From NCBI RefSeq assembly GCF_036850765.1, contig NC_089495.1, positions 26,628,875-26,692,874 on the forward strand: a stretch of DNA of 64,000 bases, written 5' to 3'. Positions within the stretch are counted from its first letter, which is position 1; every line of letters starts with the position of its first letter. The DNA is from Saccopteryx bilineata (Eukaryota > Chordata > Mammalia > Chiroptera > Emballonuridae). The position numbers and the translations under genes are program-made. Under the pieces are notes generated by a model that did not search any database, was not told the origin of the DNA, and saw only the letters and a list, made by a program, of their open reading frames with translations. Shown one piece after another: positions 43,669-55,936 of the stretch.

Positions 43669-46559
43669 CACAAGAGTTCACTTTATTTTAAAATATGATC
43701 TTACAATAACCATTAAAAGAAAAAATTTAGGTTTAGTATTGGAAATGTTAAACCACTCGATCCTATTTTGTATGGACTTCCCCAATACTTACTGTATTTT
43801 AGAAATAAAATTAATTGCTATGAAAGCAGCTATATCTTTATAATTGCAACTAAGTTTATAGAATACTAATCATACAGTAACAAAATATGCCCGACAGCAT
43901 CAGTAAAAATTTGTGATAATTTCGATTAACTGAACTGAATGCTGTCTTTATGCTAGCAACAGGGAAAAGATTTTCTAAATAATTCATGGTATAAATAAGT
44001 GTGCTTGAAAGATATTTAAAACACTTAAAAGAAACAATTGTTTCCAAGAGCCTTTGAGCTCTTGAGAAGTACCATTTATAAACAATTATTTGACATACTA
44101 CTTATAAATCATCCTTATGTGTGTTAAAAAAAAACAACAACAAAACAGGGTGCCTGAAGAACTCTATTAGGAAACAATTTGCTACTTTATTTGCATCTAC
44201 AATGTTTATTTGCAGCTACAAAACTGCCCTGAAAGTATTCTAAAAATCAGGGTTGTTGTTTTTTTCTTGCATATTCAAGTTAGAATCTGAGCTCTCCTTC
44301 TTTATAAACATCCATTCACATTCATTTTCAAATGGTGAGATTTCACTGTATTCTTTTCACATTCAGATGCTCTATGTGTTGATTATGACTTCTATCTATT
44401 TAGGAAAGAAGGATAGGGATCCCCACTGCCTGTCTCAGGCCTCTACTTCTGATCCTTCTTACCTAACTTCCCCAGAACAAGCACTATGAGAGCCTGTCCC
44501 ACAGGCTCTGACTTCTATCCTTGGAAGAATCATTCTTCACTGTCTTTTACCTGAGTTTTGGCAAAGTGCAGAGATCATTGCGGCCCAATTTCCTTGGGGA
44601 GTGATCTGAATTACTTGTCCACTTGAGTGATGGTCCTGGTGAAATGTTTAATTGATTGAACTGCCTGGTGTTTATTATTCTAATAGTCCTGAAGAAAGGC
44701 TGGATGATTCTCCATTAACCCACAATGAAACTCTAGGGGAGCATTTCCAGAGCACTTTAGAGCTTCTTAACCTAAAAGTAATTGGGCATATAAATTTGGT
44801 GGGTCTTATTTGTTCTGCCAGCTCTAAGTGGAGGAAAAGAATGGCCATATTTACCCTATTTAAATATTCCATTCAAAGAAAATTTGCAGAAATGATGCTA
44901 AGTATCCCAGAGTCCTAAGACAGAGATCTTGTAGTCACCACAGAGTATACATGAACCATTATACCACTCATGTTTGATCACAAATAGCCACGAGACTATT
45001 CTAGAATTTGTACCTTTGCTGGTAATAGCAGACGAAATAACAGATGTATCTGGTTATGAAAATAATATGATTTTACCATGGCATTTTACTCTCAAACTTC
45101 AACTGGTTAATATTGACAATACAAGGCAAACTAGGGCATATGGAGTGGGAAGAGAGTGTTATGAAGTAATTAAGTCAATGTAGAAGAACTTTCTAAGAAT
45201 TTGGTGAAATAGATGGGTAACAGCATTCACAAAATAAGCAACAGGGAGACTTTTCAGAGAGTAACCGCAAAGCTGGAGGAAGAGAGCAAGGATTGAGAAC
45301 AGTAGCGGGGAGCTACGCATTGGAAACAATTTGCCATGGTTCAATTCATATTAATTCTGCTGAATAGTCATAGTGTGATTGCTGTTGCATTTTTATTTGT
45401 TCCACAGCTTGCCTCTCTCTCTCACTGGGTGTGCTTTACCTAAGTGCGCCCTTTAATGGCACACTTCTTCCTTGTATAGCTTTTTCTTTCCATCCCTCAG
45501 ATGATGCACTGAGATATTGCTAACCACACTGCAGGGAGAGTTACACAAATGCAGAGTGGTTCAATCCTTTGAGTCACTTATACTGACTAACAAGTGTCTG
45601 CATATATCTCAAAATCTGGAAGTAATTGTGAGTGAGCCAGAGTGAGGATGGGCATCTCACACCCTAGTGTCTACTTATCTCTCTTCGACAAATTTCTTTC
45701 AACTAGATCATAATTAACTTAGGTACAGTAAGTACTATATCTGTCTTGAATAAAGCTATATAACTGGAAACTAGTTATCAACAAATGTTTGTGGATTTAA
45801 TGAACGAATGAACTAAAATAATTTTGTATATCCATGTTGATTTTATTAAAATTGGGCTATTAGGTTAAAAAAAAAGTCTCATCCAGATATAGAGGAGTTC
45901 TACTTTAGTTTATACATTTCTGTCACTTACCAAATATACGTTAAGAATTTTGTATGGACCTGATGTCATATGAGGTTCTAAGGATTTGCAGGAAAACAAA
46001 AATAACACAATAAAATCAAACACTGTTCTTGGCCTTATAAAAATCCCACTTACTAAATTTTGGAATAATATAAAGGAAAAGATTGTACATAATCTCTGTA
46101 CCAAAACTTGAAAAAAATCACAAAGAACTGACATATAGTAAAGTTTAGAATATGCATTCACATATCACATTTTTAAATCTTGGAGAGATTACCGGTACTT
46201 ACTTTTTGTAAAGGAGAAAGTTTATTACTACATTATTCTTTGTACCAAAAATATTAGTGGAATGAGTTTGTAGTGGATCACATAATGGCTCAGAATATAA
46301 GCTTTACTTTTGCTTACAGCTAAAGTTTATTTCACTGGAAAATAATATATAAATATAGTCAATATGAGCACCTTCCTGTGTGCTCTGAAAGGGACATGTC
46401 CTACTCTTCATCTGTCTCCTCTTCCTTCTGTCTTGAACATGAATGTGTTGTTAAGCCATGTGGAATTATATGGACGTAAGACATATCCTATAAGTAGTGG
46501 AGCCACAGTATAAACATGCTCTTTGGCCCTTAACAAATTCATAGAACAGAATAATATAC
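43669..46559. other. Anonymous AT-rich DNA
   Basis: No gene is supported. A possible L2-like end lies around 45720-45825 ('TATCAACAAATGTTTGTGGATTTAATGAACGAATGAAC'). The rest is unrecognised. ORFs of 60-90 codons at 44253-45344 overlap on both strands. Confidence 0.4.
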
Positions 46560-46779
46560 AAACTCAGATTTTACATGATAAGGAATAATTCATCAAGAAA
46601 ATATAGAAATTATAAATATATAGAGAAAGTACTATTTATAAAATTCTAAGGAGAAATAGAGAATCCATAATCATAAACTTATTTTAAAAACCTCTCCTTT
46701 AAGTAACTGATAAAATGACTAGAAAGGTATCAGCAAATAAAGAGATCTGAGCAACACTACCAACTAACTTAATCTAATT

Positions 46780-46963
46780 GAATTTGCTTCATGCCTGACC
46801 TGTGGTGGCGCAGTGGGTAAAGCATCGACCTGGAACGCTGAGGTCACCGGTTCAAAACCCTGGGCTTGCCTGGTCAAGGCACATATGGGAGTTGATGCTT
46901 CCTGCTCCTCCCTCCTTCTCTCTCTCTCTCTCTTACTCTCTCTCCTCTCTAGAATTTGCTTCA
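46780..46963 (+). repeat. Short tRNA-derived SINE with perfect 12-bp TSDs
   Basis: SINE 46792-46951 has head 'CCTGACCTGTGGTGGCGCAGTGG', B-box 'GGTTCAAAACC', 'TGGTCAAGGCACATATGGGAGTTGATGCTTCC' and a CT-rich end. TSD GAATTTGCTTCA at 46780-46791 and 46952-46963. Confidence 0.93.
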
Positions 46964-47482
46964 AACAACTATAGACAATACTTTCCTCTTGATTGCACAT
47001 GATACATTTGTCAACATCGACTATAAAGTCGCTCATAAAGCTCATAAATTTAAAAGTAATACAGTGTGTTCTCTGATCACTATATGATTAAAATTAGAAA
47101 TCAATAGCAGTAAACTATCTAGAAAAGCTACGAATATCTAGAAATTAAACATTACAACTCTAAATAATTCATGAAGTACAGATGAACTGATGAGAAAAAT
47201 TTAAAAACATTTCAAAATGTAAGACAAGAAAAAATTTCAAGATTTATGGGATGCAATTAAAGAAAGACTAAAAAGAAATTTAAAGTTATAAGGGTGCATA
47301 CTGGAAAAGAAGACTGATCCAAAATCAATGATCTAATGTTGCAATTTAAGAAAACAGAAGAAAAACAACAAAAAGGTAAAACCTATATAAATAGAATGCA
47401 ATAAATGATAAAAACAAGAAAAAATAAATAAAATAGAAAAAGTAGCAAGATTTTTAATGGAGAAAATTAGCAATGTTGAAAA

Positions 47483-48129
47483 CTAGTTGTAAGGCAAGTA
47501 GCCACAGCCACCATCACAGCCACCTGGCCCGTGCAGGTTCGCATTTGATTCAGACAGGTGGTAATGAAACACTGGAGCCAAGAACTGGTGGGCCATTAGC
47601 TTTAATCCTAGCTTGCACCTGGTGGACAAGTAAAACACACACTGGGCTCCAAAACCCATTCATTCAGCACTCACAAAGCTACTATTTGAGTTTCCTAGAT
47701 TCAAAGGTGTCTACCTCATTAACCTTATTCACCTCTCTGTTTTCCATCTCCTTTTCTCTACACAAACTCTGCACAAACTGGCTTCTTCTTCTGCACTCTG
47801 CCATCTTGGCTGCCTCTCCTCTCCTCCATGTGGCCTTTCTCTGCTCTCCTTTCTCAGTTCTCTCCTCTAATGCTAATCTCAGGAACCGAGAGAGAGCAAG
47901 CTCACAGTCTGCCCCATTTTATAATGTAGAAATCAAAACCTTTAATCCAATATACAAACAAGGAAGTCTCTGATACAAAGTCATTTAGCATGGGAATGGC
48001 TTAGTATTAAAACAAAGCCTTAGGGTATAACAACCCTGCCTGCTTACAGCCTGTCCCCCACACTCAATGCACACTATAAGCGAGCAAACCTATATATCAT
48101 ATTTACAAACTTATTTGACCAACACTAGT
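47483..48129 (-). mobile_element. Solo LTR, family X copy 1, with 5-bp TSD
   Basis: The LTR at 47488-48124 (637 bp, minus strand) has TG...CA ends ('TGTTGG(T)CAAATAAG...' start) and TSD CTAGT at 47483-47487 and 48125-48129. The polyadenylation signal seen in copies 2 and 3 is eroded here. There is no internal retroviral sequence on either side; L1 resumes directly. The 166-codon ORF on the opposite strand is antisense to the LTR and not a gene. Confidence 0.92.
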
Positions 48130-48389
48130 TCTTTGAGAAGATAAACAAAGTACAATAACTAGTTAGATATTCTAAAAATAAAGAAAAGAACACAAATTAT
48201 CTTTCTCAAGAATGGAAGTTACCACTCTAAATCTTAGAGGTATTAAAAAAATAATAAAAAAACATAAATAATTTTATGCAAATATATAACTTAGATAAAA
48301 TAAACAAATTCTAGGAAAATATCAATTGTCAAAATTGTCACACGGAGAAAAAAATTCTGAATAAACTTGAATATCTGTGTTACTATTAA

Positions 48390-48715
48390 ACAGTAAAAAT
48401 TTAGCCTGACCAGGCGGTGGTGCAGTGGATAGAACATTGGACTGGGATGCGCAGGACCCAGGTTCGAGACCCTGAGGTCGCCAGCTTGAGTGCGTGCTCA
48501 TTTGGTTTGAGCAAAGCTCACCAGCTTGGACCCAAGGTCGCTGGCTCAAGCAAGGGGTTACTCGGTCTGCTGAAGGCCCCCGGTTAAGGCACATATGAGA
48601 AAGCAATCAATGAACAACTAAGGTGTCACAACGAAAAACTAATGATTGATGCTTCTCATCTCTCTTCGTTTCTGTCTGTCCCTAACTATTCCTCTCTCTG
48701 ACTCTCTCTCTGTCT

Positions 48716-48759
<44 letters not shown>

Positions 48760-48784
48760 AAATAAAATACACAGTAAAAATTTA
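48390..48784 (+). repeat. Rhin-1-like SINE with perfect 14-bp TSDs
   Basis: SINE 48404-48770 is complete: head 'GCCTGACCAGGCGGTGGTGCAG', B-box 'GGTTCGAGACC', unit repeats, CT-rich segment and an (AAAT)n tail. TSD ACAGTAAAAATTTA at 48390-48403 and 48771-48784. Confidence 0.95.
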
Positions 48785-49208
48785 TATCTTCAAATATTTC
48801 CCCAAAAGAAAACTCCAGGCCCAAATGGCTTTGCAACAGAATTCTATCAAATATTTAAGAAAAAAATTAACTCCAATTCAATAGAAACAGTTTCAGAAAT
48901 TAGATAAACACTACTCAAAATCATGTTATTAGACCCATATAGCTTTAATTTCAAAATTTTAGAAAACAACTAAAAAAATAAAATTATACACCAATACATG
49001 ATACAAATATTTTTAAAAAATAAACCAAACACTACAATATGTAAAAAGGGTTATACATCACAGCTAAGTATGATTTATCCCAGTAATACAGATTTAATTT
49101 TACATTAATAAAAAAAGAATGACTATGAATCACCCTATTAGCAGAACATACTATGGGAGAAGAAAAACCAGATTATTGTTTCAACAGATTTGTAAAAAGA
49201 AACAATTC

Positions 49209-49810
49209 AACACTGTATGACCAATAGTCACAGACGTCGTTGCCAAGGAGTTTCTTATTGAATTCAGACGGATGGTAAAGAAACATTAGAGTCAAAAATT
49301 GGTGGGCCATTCTTTTATTAACGTCTCACACCAGCTGTCGAGCAAACACACAGGGAAAACACTTCCCTCTTCATTCAGAGTTCACAAAGCCCTGACATAC
49401 CACCAGTTCCACAACCAGGAGAATCTTCTCCAGTTCCTCCTAGAATCAAAGGCCCCACCAGTCTCAGCATAGCTCACAAAAGCTCCTCAGCTCTGGTTAC
49501 CCACCTTCTTTCTCTCTGCACATGGCTTCTCCTTCAGCACTCTGCATTCTCTCTCTGCTCTTTCTGCTCCTCTCTCACTCTGCAAACATGGCTTCCTTAG
49601 GTCTCTTCTCCTTCTCTCTCTTTTCAAAACTTTCTGGCGTGAAAACTTCTCCTTCAGCAAACATTAGCAAAACAATGACCCTTCCCAAGCAGGAAGGTAA
49701 TTTGCAATTTTACTGACCACAGATATCTGTCTCTGCCAGACCCCCAATGCAAACTATAAGCGAGCAAACATGAAAATCATATTTTACAAACTTATTTGAC
49801 CAACAAACAC
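49209..49810 (-). mobile_element. Solo LTR, family X copy 2, with perfect 5-bp TSD
   Basis: The LTR at 49214-49805 (592 bp, minus strand) starts TGTTGGTCAAATAAG and ends TTGGTCATACA when read on its own strand. TSD AACAC is perfect at 49209-49213 and 49806-49810. An AATAAA-type signal precedes 'GAATGGCCCACC'. It is flanked on both sides by L1, with no viral interior. Confidence 0.95.
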
Positions 49811-49869
49811 ACATATTTAAATAGTTAAGAAACTAGAAATAGTAAGGACATTTTTTAAACTGAAAGTCA

Positions 49870-50278
49870 CCTATAATGAATCCTTTTTTTTTTTTTTTCT
49901 GAAGCTAGAAACGGGGAGAGACAGACAGACTCCCGCATGCGCCCGACTGGGATCCACCCGGCACGCCCACCAGGGGCAACGCTCTTCCCACCAGGGGGCA
50001 ATGCTCTGCCCCTCCCCGGCATTGCTCTGCCGTGTCCAGAGCCACTCTAGCGCCTGGGGCAGAGGCCAAGGAGCCATCCCCAGCGCCCGGGCCATCTTTG
50101 CTCCAATGGAGCCTTGGCTGCAGGAGGGGAAGAGAGAGACAGAGAGGAAGGAGGGTGGGGGTGGAAAAGCAAATTGGCGCTTCTCCTATGTGCCCTGGCC
50201 AGGAATTGAACCCGGCTCCCCCGCAGGCCAGGCCGACGCTCTACCGCTCAGCCAACCAGCCAGGGCCTATAATGAATC
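49870..50278 (-). repeat. VES-like SINE with perfect 13-bp TSDs
   Basis: SINE 49883-50265, reverse orientation: T-run, 'CTGAAGCTAGAAACGGGGAGAGACAG', blocks of CCACCAGGGG, a GA tract and head 'CTACCGCTCAGCCAACCAGCCAGGG'. TSD CCTATAATGAATC at 49870-49882 and 50266-50278. Confidence 0.94.
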
Positions 50279-52748
50279 TTTACCATCATCGTTAATAAGG
50301 AAAGACTGAATTGGTTTCTGCCAAATATTAAAAACAAGGCATGACTGCCCACCTTTACTATTTCTATTCAGCATTGTACTTACGTCTCAGCCATTGCACT
50401 AAACAAGATGGCATAAAAGGAACATGTTTCAGAAAACAAGTTAATATTTATTGTTTCCAGATGATATATTTCTTATGTAGAAAGTCTCAAAGAACCTACA
50501 AAACAACTACTAGAACTAATATATAAATTTAACAAGGTTTAAATAATAGAAGTATTATATTGAATTATCAAATGTAGTCTCATAGGTTAGCAATAAATAC
50601 TTGAAAATAAAATTTAAATATAGTTGCATTGGTAATACTGCCCCCAAAATAAAATACTTAGTATGCAACATAATTGCCTGAGATCTCTACACCAAAAAAT
50701 GAGAATATTCAAAAAACATATATTGAAAAATATACTATGCTCATGGGTTGGAAGAGTTGATATTTTTAAGGCAGCAACTCTAAAGTTTGAGTGTATAAAC
50801 CCAAAATAATTTAATAAAAATTTCAGCACAATTTCCTTTTAATTGAAATTGAAAAGATTATTGATATGGAAATGAAAAGAAATTAGAAAAACCAGTGAAA
50901 TATTTTTTAAAAAGAACAAATTGGAGGCTATACTATACCTGATTTCATGACAATATTCAAGATACTTTGATATTAGCAAAAAGTTAAGCATATAGATCAA
51001 TAGAACTAAATAATGAGTCAAGAAGTAGATTTACATATGGACCTTTGATTTATAATCAGGATACCAAGGTAATTCAGTGGGAAGATGAATGTCTTTTCAG
51101 CGGTTGTTGTTGGACCAACTGAATATTCATGTGGGCAAAAATTTAACATTGATTAATTCGACTTAACCATATATATAAAAATTTATCAAAACATGTCAAA
51201 TAATCTGGAAGAAACTATAGTAGGTAATTTTGGCAACTTTGGGCTAGGCAACAGATTTTTTTCTTTTTTTTTTTAGGACAGAAAACGAATGAATCATTAA
51301 AAAATATATATGGATGCCATAAAAAAAACCATAAAACTTTGTTATTTGAATGACACCATTGAGAAAACAAAAGAGAAACCACTATTTGGGGGGAAATATT
51401 AATATTTATAATAATATGTCAGACAAACTACTTTCAACGATAAGATATACAAAATCTTAATATTTCAATTTAAGAAAACAAATAACATAAGAAGAATATG
51501 AGTAAAAGATGATCAGAAATCTTAAAAAAAATTTCAGTAAGAATTTAAAATGATGCTCAATATCATTAGTCATCAAATTATAACTAAAGTGAGATAACTC
51601 TATACATATTGAATATATTAGAATAAGTAAAACTAAAATAAATGACCATACTAAGTGTTGGTGAGAATGTGGAGTAACTAGAAATTGCATACATTTCCTG
51701 TGAAAATGTAAAATGGCTATAACCACTTTGAAAAATAGTTTTTTTAAAATATTGAATACTTAGTAATTAATACAGTCTTTCTACTTCTAGGTACCTACTC
51801 ATGAGAAATGAATGCATATGTCCACACAACCACCTGTGCATGAATGTTCTTAGCAGCAGGTAAATGCATAAACAAGTTGTAGTATATACATAATACAAAA
51901 GAATACTACTCAGCAATGAAAGGAAAAAGAACAACTCTACATATAAAATATACATGAATATTCTGCGAAGTGAAATATTAAGTATTTAAAACATATATAT
52001 ATTCTTTTCATATGTGTGTGTATTTGTGGTTGTCTGGGATTGAGGGTGAATAATAAGATGAATCAAAAATTGCCTTAACAGACTTTTAGGGAAGATGGCA
52101 TGTTTACTGTCATTTACTGTCTTCATTCTAGTGATGGTTTCACAATCTCATGCTAAGTCAAAATGCATAAAACTTTACCTTTCACATATGTGCCATGTGT
52201 TGTACCTTACAACTCAATATTAAGTTTAAAAATTACAACAATTACAATACAAGCATATTTAAAAAAGGCCATAACTGCTGGTAAATTAAGGAATGATTTT
52301 GGATGAGTTCGTATGTTTAGGTTTAATGTCACAAGCCCAGTATTTTTAGAAAACCACAGCTGGGAACTGAAATTTTCTGAGTCACAAGACTTTTTAAAGA
52401 TATATTTGGGTAGGCAAAATTCTCTTTCCTCCTTTCCACATGCCAATCAAAAGTAAAAGGACCAAAAAGTTAGCTGCAGTTTCCTTAGTCAACCTGGCTC
52501 ACATGAACTTTTTAAATTTCTGTTTTCAATTCTGAAGATACTTTATGGGATAAGATCAACCTGCTATATCTGAGGCTCCAGGAGAGGCACAATGTAGCTT
52601 CTTAATGGGAACCTTAGGCAACAGGAGAGGTACTAGACCACATTGGTTTAGTTAGGCTCAAGCGATTATGCATAACAGGACATCTCTGCATAGTACTGGA
52701 CTTCATTTTGGTCATCTTGTTCATAGTTTTCAAGACATCTCAGAATTT

Positions 52749-53192
52749 AAAAAACATTTTTGGGCCCTGGCCGGTTGGCTCAGTGGTAGAGCGTCGGCCT
52801 GGCGTGCGGGGGACCTGGGTTCGATTCCCGGCCAGAACACATAGGAGAAGCGCCAATTTGCTTCTCCACCCCCACCCTCCTTCCTCTCTGTCTCTCTCTT
52901 CCCCTCCTGCAGCCAAGGCTCCATTGGAGCAAAGATGGCCCAGGCACTGGGGATGGCTCCTTGGCCTCTGCCCCAGGTGCTAGAGTGGCTCTGGTCGCGG
53001 CAGAGCGACCCCTCGGAGGGGCAGAGCATCGCCCCCTGGTGGGCAGAGCGTTACCCCTGGTGGGCGTGCCAGGTGGATCCCAGTCGGGCGCATGCGGGAG
53101 TCTGTCTGACTGTCTATCCCCGTTTCCAGCTTCAGAAAAATACAAAAAAAAATAAAAATAAAAAAATAAAAATAAAATAAAAAACATTTTTG
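52749..53192 (+). repeat. Near-consensus VES-like SINE with perfect 14-bp TSDs
   Basis: SINE 52763-53178 (416 bp) has intact internal RNA polymerase III boxes: A box TGGCTCAGTGG at 52776-52786 and B box GGTTCGATTCC at 52818-52828. It has many CpGs and an A-rich tail of (AAAAT)n type. TSD AAAAAACATTTTTG at 52749-52762 and 53179-53192. Intact boxes, CpG retention and clean TSDs make it the youngest-looking SINE here. ORFs on both strands are SINE-derived. Confidence 0.95.
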
Positions 53193-53810
53193 AAATAAAA
53201 ACAAAAAATATTTATACATATATACATATGTATGCAAACATATATTGTAATTAATAAACAATATCTTATAGACTCAAGAAATTATATTATACTTACATTT
53301 TGCATAAGAGATTTACTTATGTATCCCCCTTTGATCCTCTCTTACGTTCCTCAGTTTCCATTTTCTTAGCTAGCAATGGCTCCATACAACAAGTTCTTCC
53401 CTATTTCTCCCCAAAATCTCTGTCCCTGCCATTTTAGCCTTTGTGACGCTATTATATTCCTTCACCTAGTCTCCACTCCTTTAGCAAGGTATAGGAAAAT
53501 CAAAGCCCATTTTTTTTATCACAACTTTCCCCCCTTAGTCTTTTATTTATTTATTTATTTGCTAATGTAGAAGCAAAGTTTATTACCAGTTTAATACTTG
53601 TCTTTAAGTAATCAATTACTTCCTAAATGCTTAGAGATGTGTTTTTCTTCCCCATAAAAAAATTTTTTTTTCCCTCCATGGACACTGTGTATGCCCTGCT
53701 GGATCCTCATAAAAATTTAAAATGTCATGGAGAATATATCAGATTTTAAAAATCATTCCCATGTATACTTTTAGTGTCGTTTAGACTACCAGTATTTTCT
53801 TAGAATATAT
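53193..53810. other. Anonymous AT-rich DNA
   Basis: No gene or named repeat; contains a short (ATTT)n run near 53545. Confidence 0.5.
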
Positions 53811-53814
53811 CATA

Positions 53815-54075
53815 GAATTGGCCTTTCCTGACCTCTTGGATTTCAGTGGAGCCATGTGACTTACTTTGGCCAATGAGATATGAGGCAAACTATTATGTGT
53901 CAATCCTGGCTGAAGCCCTAAGAATCTGCATGATTTACAATGTTTGCTTTCTTGCCTTATTAATCAGGGAAGTGCAGAGAGGAAAACTTCAGCAGCCTGC
54001 ATTCACCTTGATGTCTAGCATGAGTAGAAAATGACCCTTTGTTACTTTAAACTACTGAGATTTAGGAATCCATTT
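53815..54075 (+). repeat. Ancient interspersed repeat, class uncertain
   Basis: 'CAGTGGAGCCATGTGACTTACTTTGGCCAATGAGATATGAG', 'CTGGCTGAAGCCCTAAGAATCTGC' and 'TTTAAACTACTGAGATTTAGGAATC' recall an old mammalian repeat with '...GCCATGTGACT...GGCCAATGGGATGTGAG...AAGCCACTGAGATTT'. The class is not certain. Confidence 0.5.
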
Positions 54076-54855
54076 TTTTATCTCAGTGTAAATAGTCTGT
54101 CTTTAGTGAAGGGAGTGATAGGATTCTGAATGTTAAGTGGTTTTGATTAAAGAATAAAAAAGTAAAGCAAAGCAAGTGAGCCAAAACAAAACAAAATGTG
54201 AATCCTATTTCTAGCTTAGTAAATTTTCTTTTATCTTACTTTTATTATTAATTTTTTCCTATTACTTCTTCCTCCAGAGAAAAATCTATAATTCTGTAAT
54301 GGAATTTTCATTCACTTATCTTAAATCTTATATATATTTATTTTATTTTTTAAAATTTTTAATGCTTTCCTTCTGAATTATGGTGGTATTTCTCAAACCT
54401 GTGCTCTAGATCACTGGTCTATTTATGTTTATTGTTTTTTAACTGTTAATTTGACAACTTCCTTCTAATTCACATAGTAAGTTTTTCCCACCTAGGATAG
54501 ATACCTGAGATAAAATTTCCAAGACTCAAGTGGATCACTAATTTTATAGATATTGTCAAAATGTCTTCTTAAGCTGTATCAATTGAAAAACCCCTCCCAG
54601 AATATATGAGTACTGATGTCCCAAACTCTTAATAATTTTAAACATTAAATTTTTTTTCAGTTTGGTCCAACTGGTGGCAAATATATTCCATGATTGTGTA
54701 TATTTTTTTCCTTTGATGTATGTTTGCACTTATATCTGCATGGTGTCCTACAATATCCCAGCATGCCCTACTCCTTGTCCTTTTATTTTTTTTCTATGAC
54801 TTTTTTCTGCATATAATCAATCATTTTCATTGATAAGAATTTCAGCATTTAGATG
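54076..54855. other. Anonymous AT-rich DNA
   Basis: T-rich and probably LINE-derived by texture ('GATAAAATTTCCAAGACTCAAGTGGATCACTAATTTTATAGATATTGTC'), but not placeable by eye. Confidence 0.35.
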
Positions 54856-55249
54856 ACTCAGTGAACTTTATTTTTTCTTTTCCACGTGAGAGGAGGGGAG
54901 ATAGAAAGACAGACTCCTACCTGTGCCCCAACCCAGATCCACCCAGCAACCCCCATTTGGGGCCGATGCTCTGCCCATCTGGGACCATGCTCTCAACTAA
55001 GCTATTTTTAGCACCTGAAGTGTATGCTCCACGGAGCCATCCTCAGCACCTGAGGCCAACTCCCTCAAATTAATCAAGCCATGACTGTGGGAGAGGGGCA
55101 GAGAGAAGGAGAGAAGAAGAGAAGGCAAGGGGGTGGGGAAACAGATGATGGCTTCTCTTGTGTGCCCTGAACAGGAATCAAACTCAGAAAACCACACATT
55201 AGGCTGACACTCTACCACTGAACCAATCAACCAGGGCCAACTCAGTGAA
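54856..55249 (-). repeat. Older VES-like SINE with 10-bp TSDs
   Basis: SINE 54866-55239 in reverse: T-rich tail, 'GAGAGGAGGGGAGATAGAAAGACAGACTCC', a GA tract, and head 'CTACCACTGAACCAATCAACCAGGGCC'. TSD ACTCAGTGAA at 54856-54865 and 55240-55249. Confidence 0.9.
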
Positions 55250-55540
55250 TGTTTACCAACACAATTCTACTTCTTCCTCTGTTGAATTTTGTGGGCCATT
55301 GAGCCTCAGTGGAAGGAGCAATCTGATGTTAATGATAATGGGGACAGAGGAAATTTTGGGAATGATGCAATAGCTGTGGCTTGCTCAGAAACTGTGCCCA
55401 GACAGCTGCCTATTGTTTTGGTTAGTGCAGCATCTGCATCTGAGATTTCAGGACTAATTTTAAGGAGAGTAAAATTACATCCCTCCTTTTTTTTTATGCC
55501 AATATGCTGTTCCAGTTCAGAAGTTGGATCAATGGTCATA
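55250..55540. other. Anonymous DNA between two SINEs
   Basis: A 102-codon minus-strand ORF (55306-55614) and an 84-codon plus-strand ORF overlap here. Neither shows a recognisable domain, and the minus-strand frame runs into the neighbouring SINE. Unknown. Confidence 0.4.
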
Positions 55541-55936
55541 TAAAATAAAAGCACTTCTTTTCGTATTTTTCCAAAGTGAGAAGTGGGGGGAGGCAGAGAA
55601 ATAGACTCCTGCATGCACCTAACTGGGATTCACCCAGCACGCCCACCAGGGGGCAATACTCAGCCCCTCTGGGGTGTTGCTCCATTGCAACCAGAGCTAT
55701 TCTAGCATCTGAGGTGGAGGCCATGGAGCCATCTTCAGTGCCTGGGCCAACTTTGCTCCAATGGAGCCTTGGCTGTGGGAGGGAAAAAGAGAGATAGAGA
55801 AGAAGGAGAGGGGGGAGGGGGGAGAAGCAAATGGGCGCTTCTCCTGTGTGCCCTGGCTGGGAATCAAACCCAGGATTTCCACACACCAGGCCAATGTTCT
55901 ACTGCTGAGCCAACTGGCCAGGGCCTAAAACAAAAG
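55541..55936 (-). repeat. VES-like SINE with 11-bp TSDs
   Basis: SINE 55552-55925 in reverse: 'CGTATTTTTCCAAAGTGAGAAGTGG', 'CCACCAGGGGGCAATAC', a GA tract and head 'CTACTGCTGAGCCAACTGGCCAGGGCC'. TSD TAAAA(T/C)AAAAG at 55541-55551 and 55926-55936 with one mismatch. Confidence 0.9.

Larger units (their letters stand above)
46560..52260 (+). repeat. Ancient L1, sense orientation, carrying five nested insertions
   Basis: L1 ORF2 landmarks appear in order. Endonuclease region: 'GAGATCTGAGCAACACTACCAACTAACTTAATCTAATTG' near 46742 and 'GTGTGTTCTCTGATCAC' near 47065. Reverse-transcriptase region: 'CTCCAGGCCCAAATGGCTTTGCAACAGAATTCTATCAAATATTTAAG' near 48813, 'GGTTATACATCACAGCTAAGTATGATTTATCC' near 49049, and 'CAGATGATATATTTCTTATGTAGAAAGTC' near 50458. 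C-terminal and 3' UTR: 'GTGTTGGTGAGAATGTGGAG' near 51656, 'ACTACTCAGCAATGAAAGGAAA' near 51906. Interruptions are SINEs at 46792-46951, 48404-48770 and 49883-50265 and solo LTRs at 47488-48124 and 49214-49805. Many stops; dead. Confidence 0.88.

Noticed and set aside
47473..47973. 166-codon plus-strand ORF, the second longest in the window
   Set aside because: It lies antisense within a solo LTR bounded by a 5-bp TSD and has no domain.
52763..52835. tRNA gene candidate (A and B boxes present)
   Set aside because: It is the head of a SINE flanked by TSDs, with no cloverleaf 3' half; the same applies to the other SINE heads.
55306..55614. 102-codon minus-strand ORF without obvious repeat content at its core
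   Set aside because: No recognisable domain, overlaps an 84-codon ORF on the other strand, and its start lies inside a SINE.
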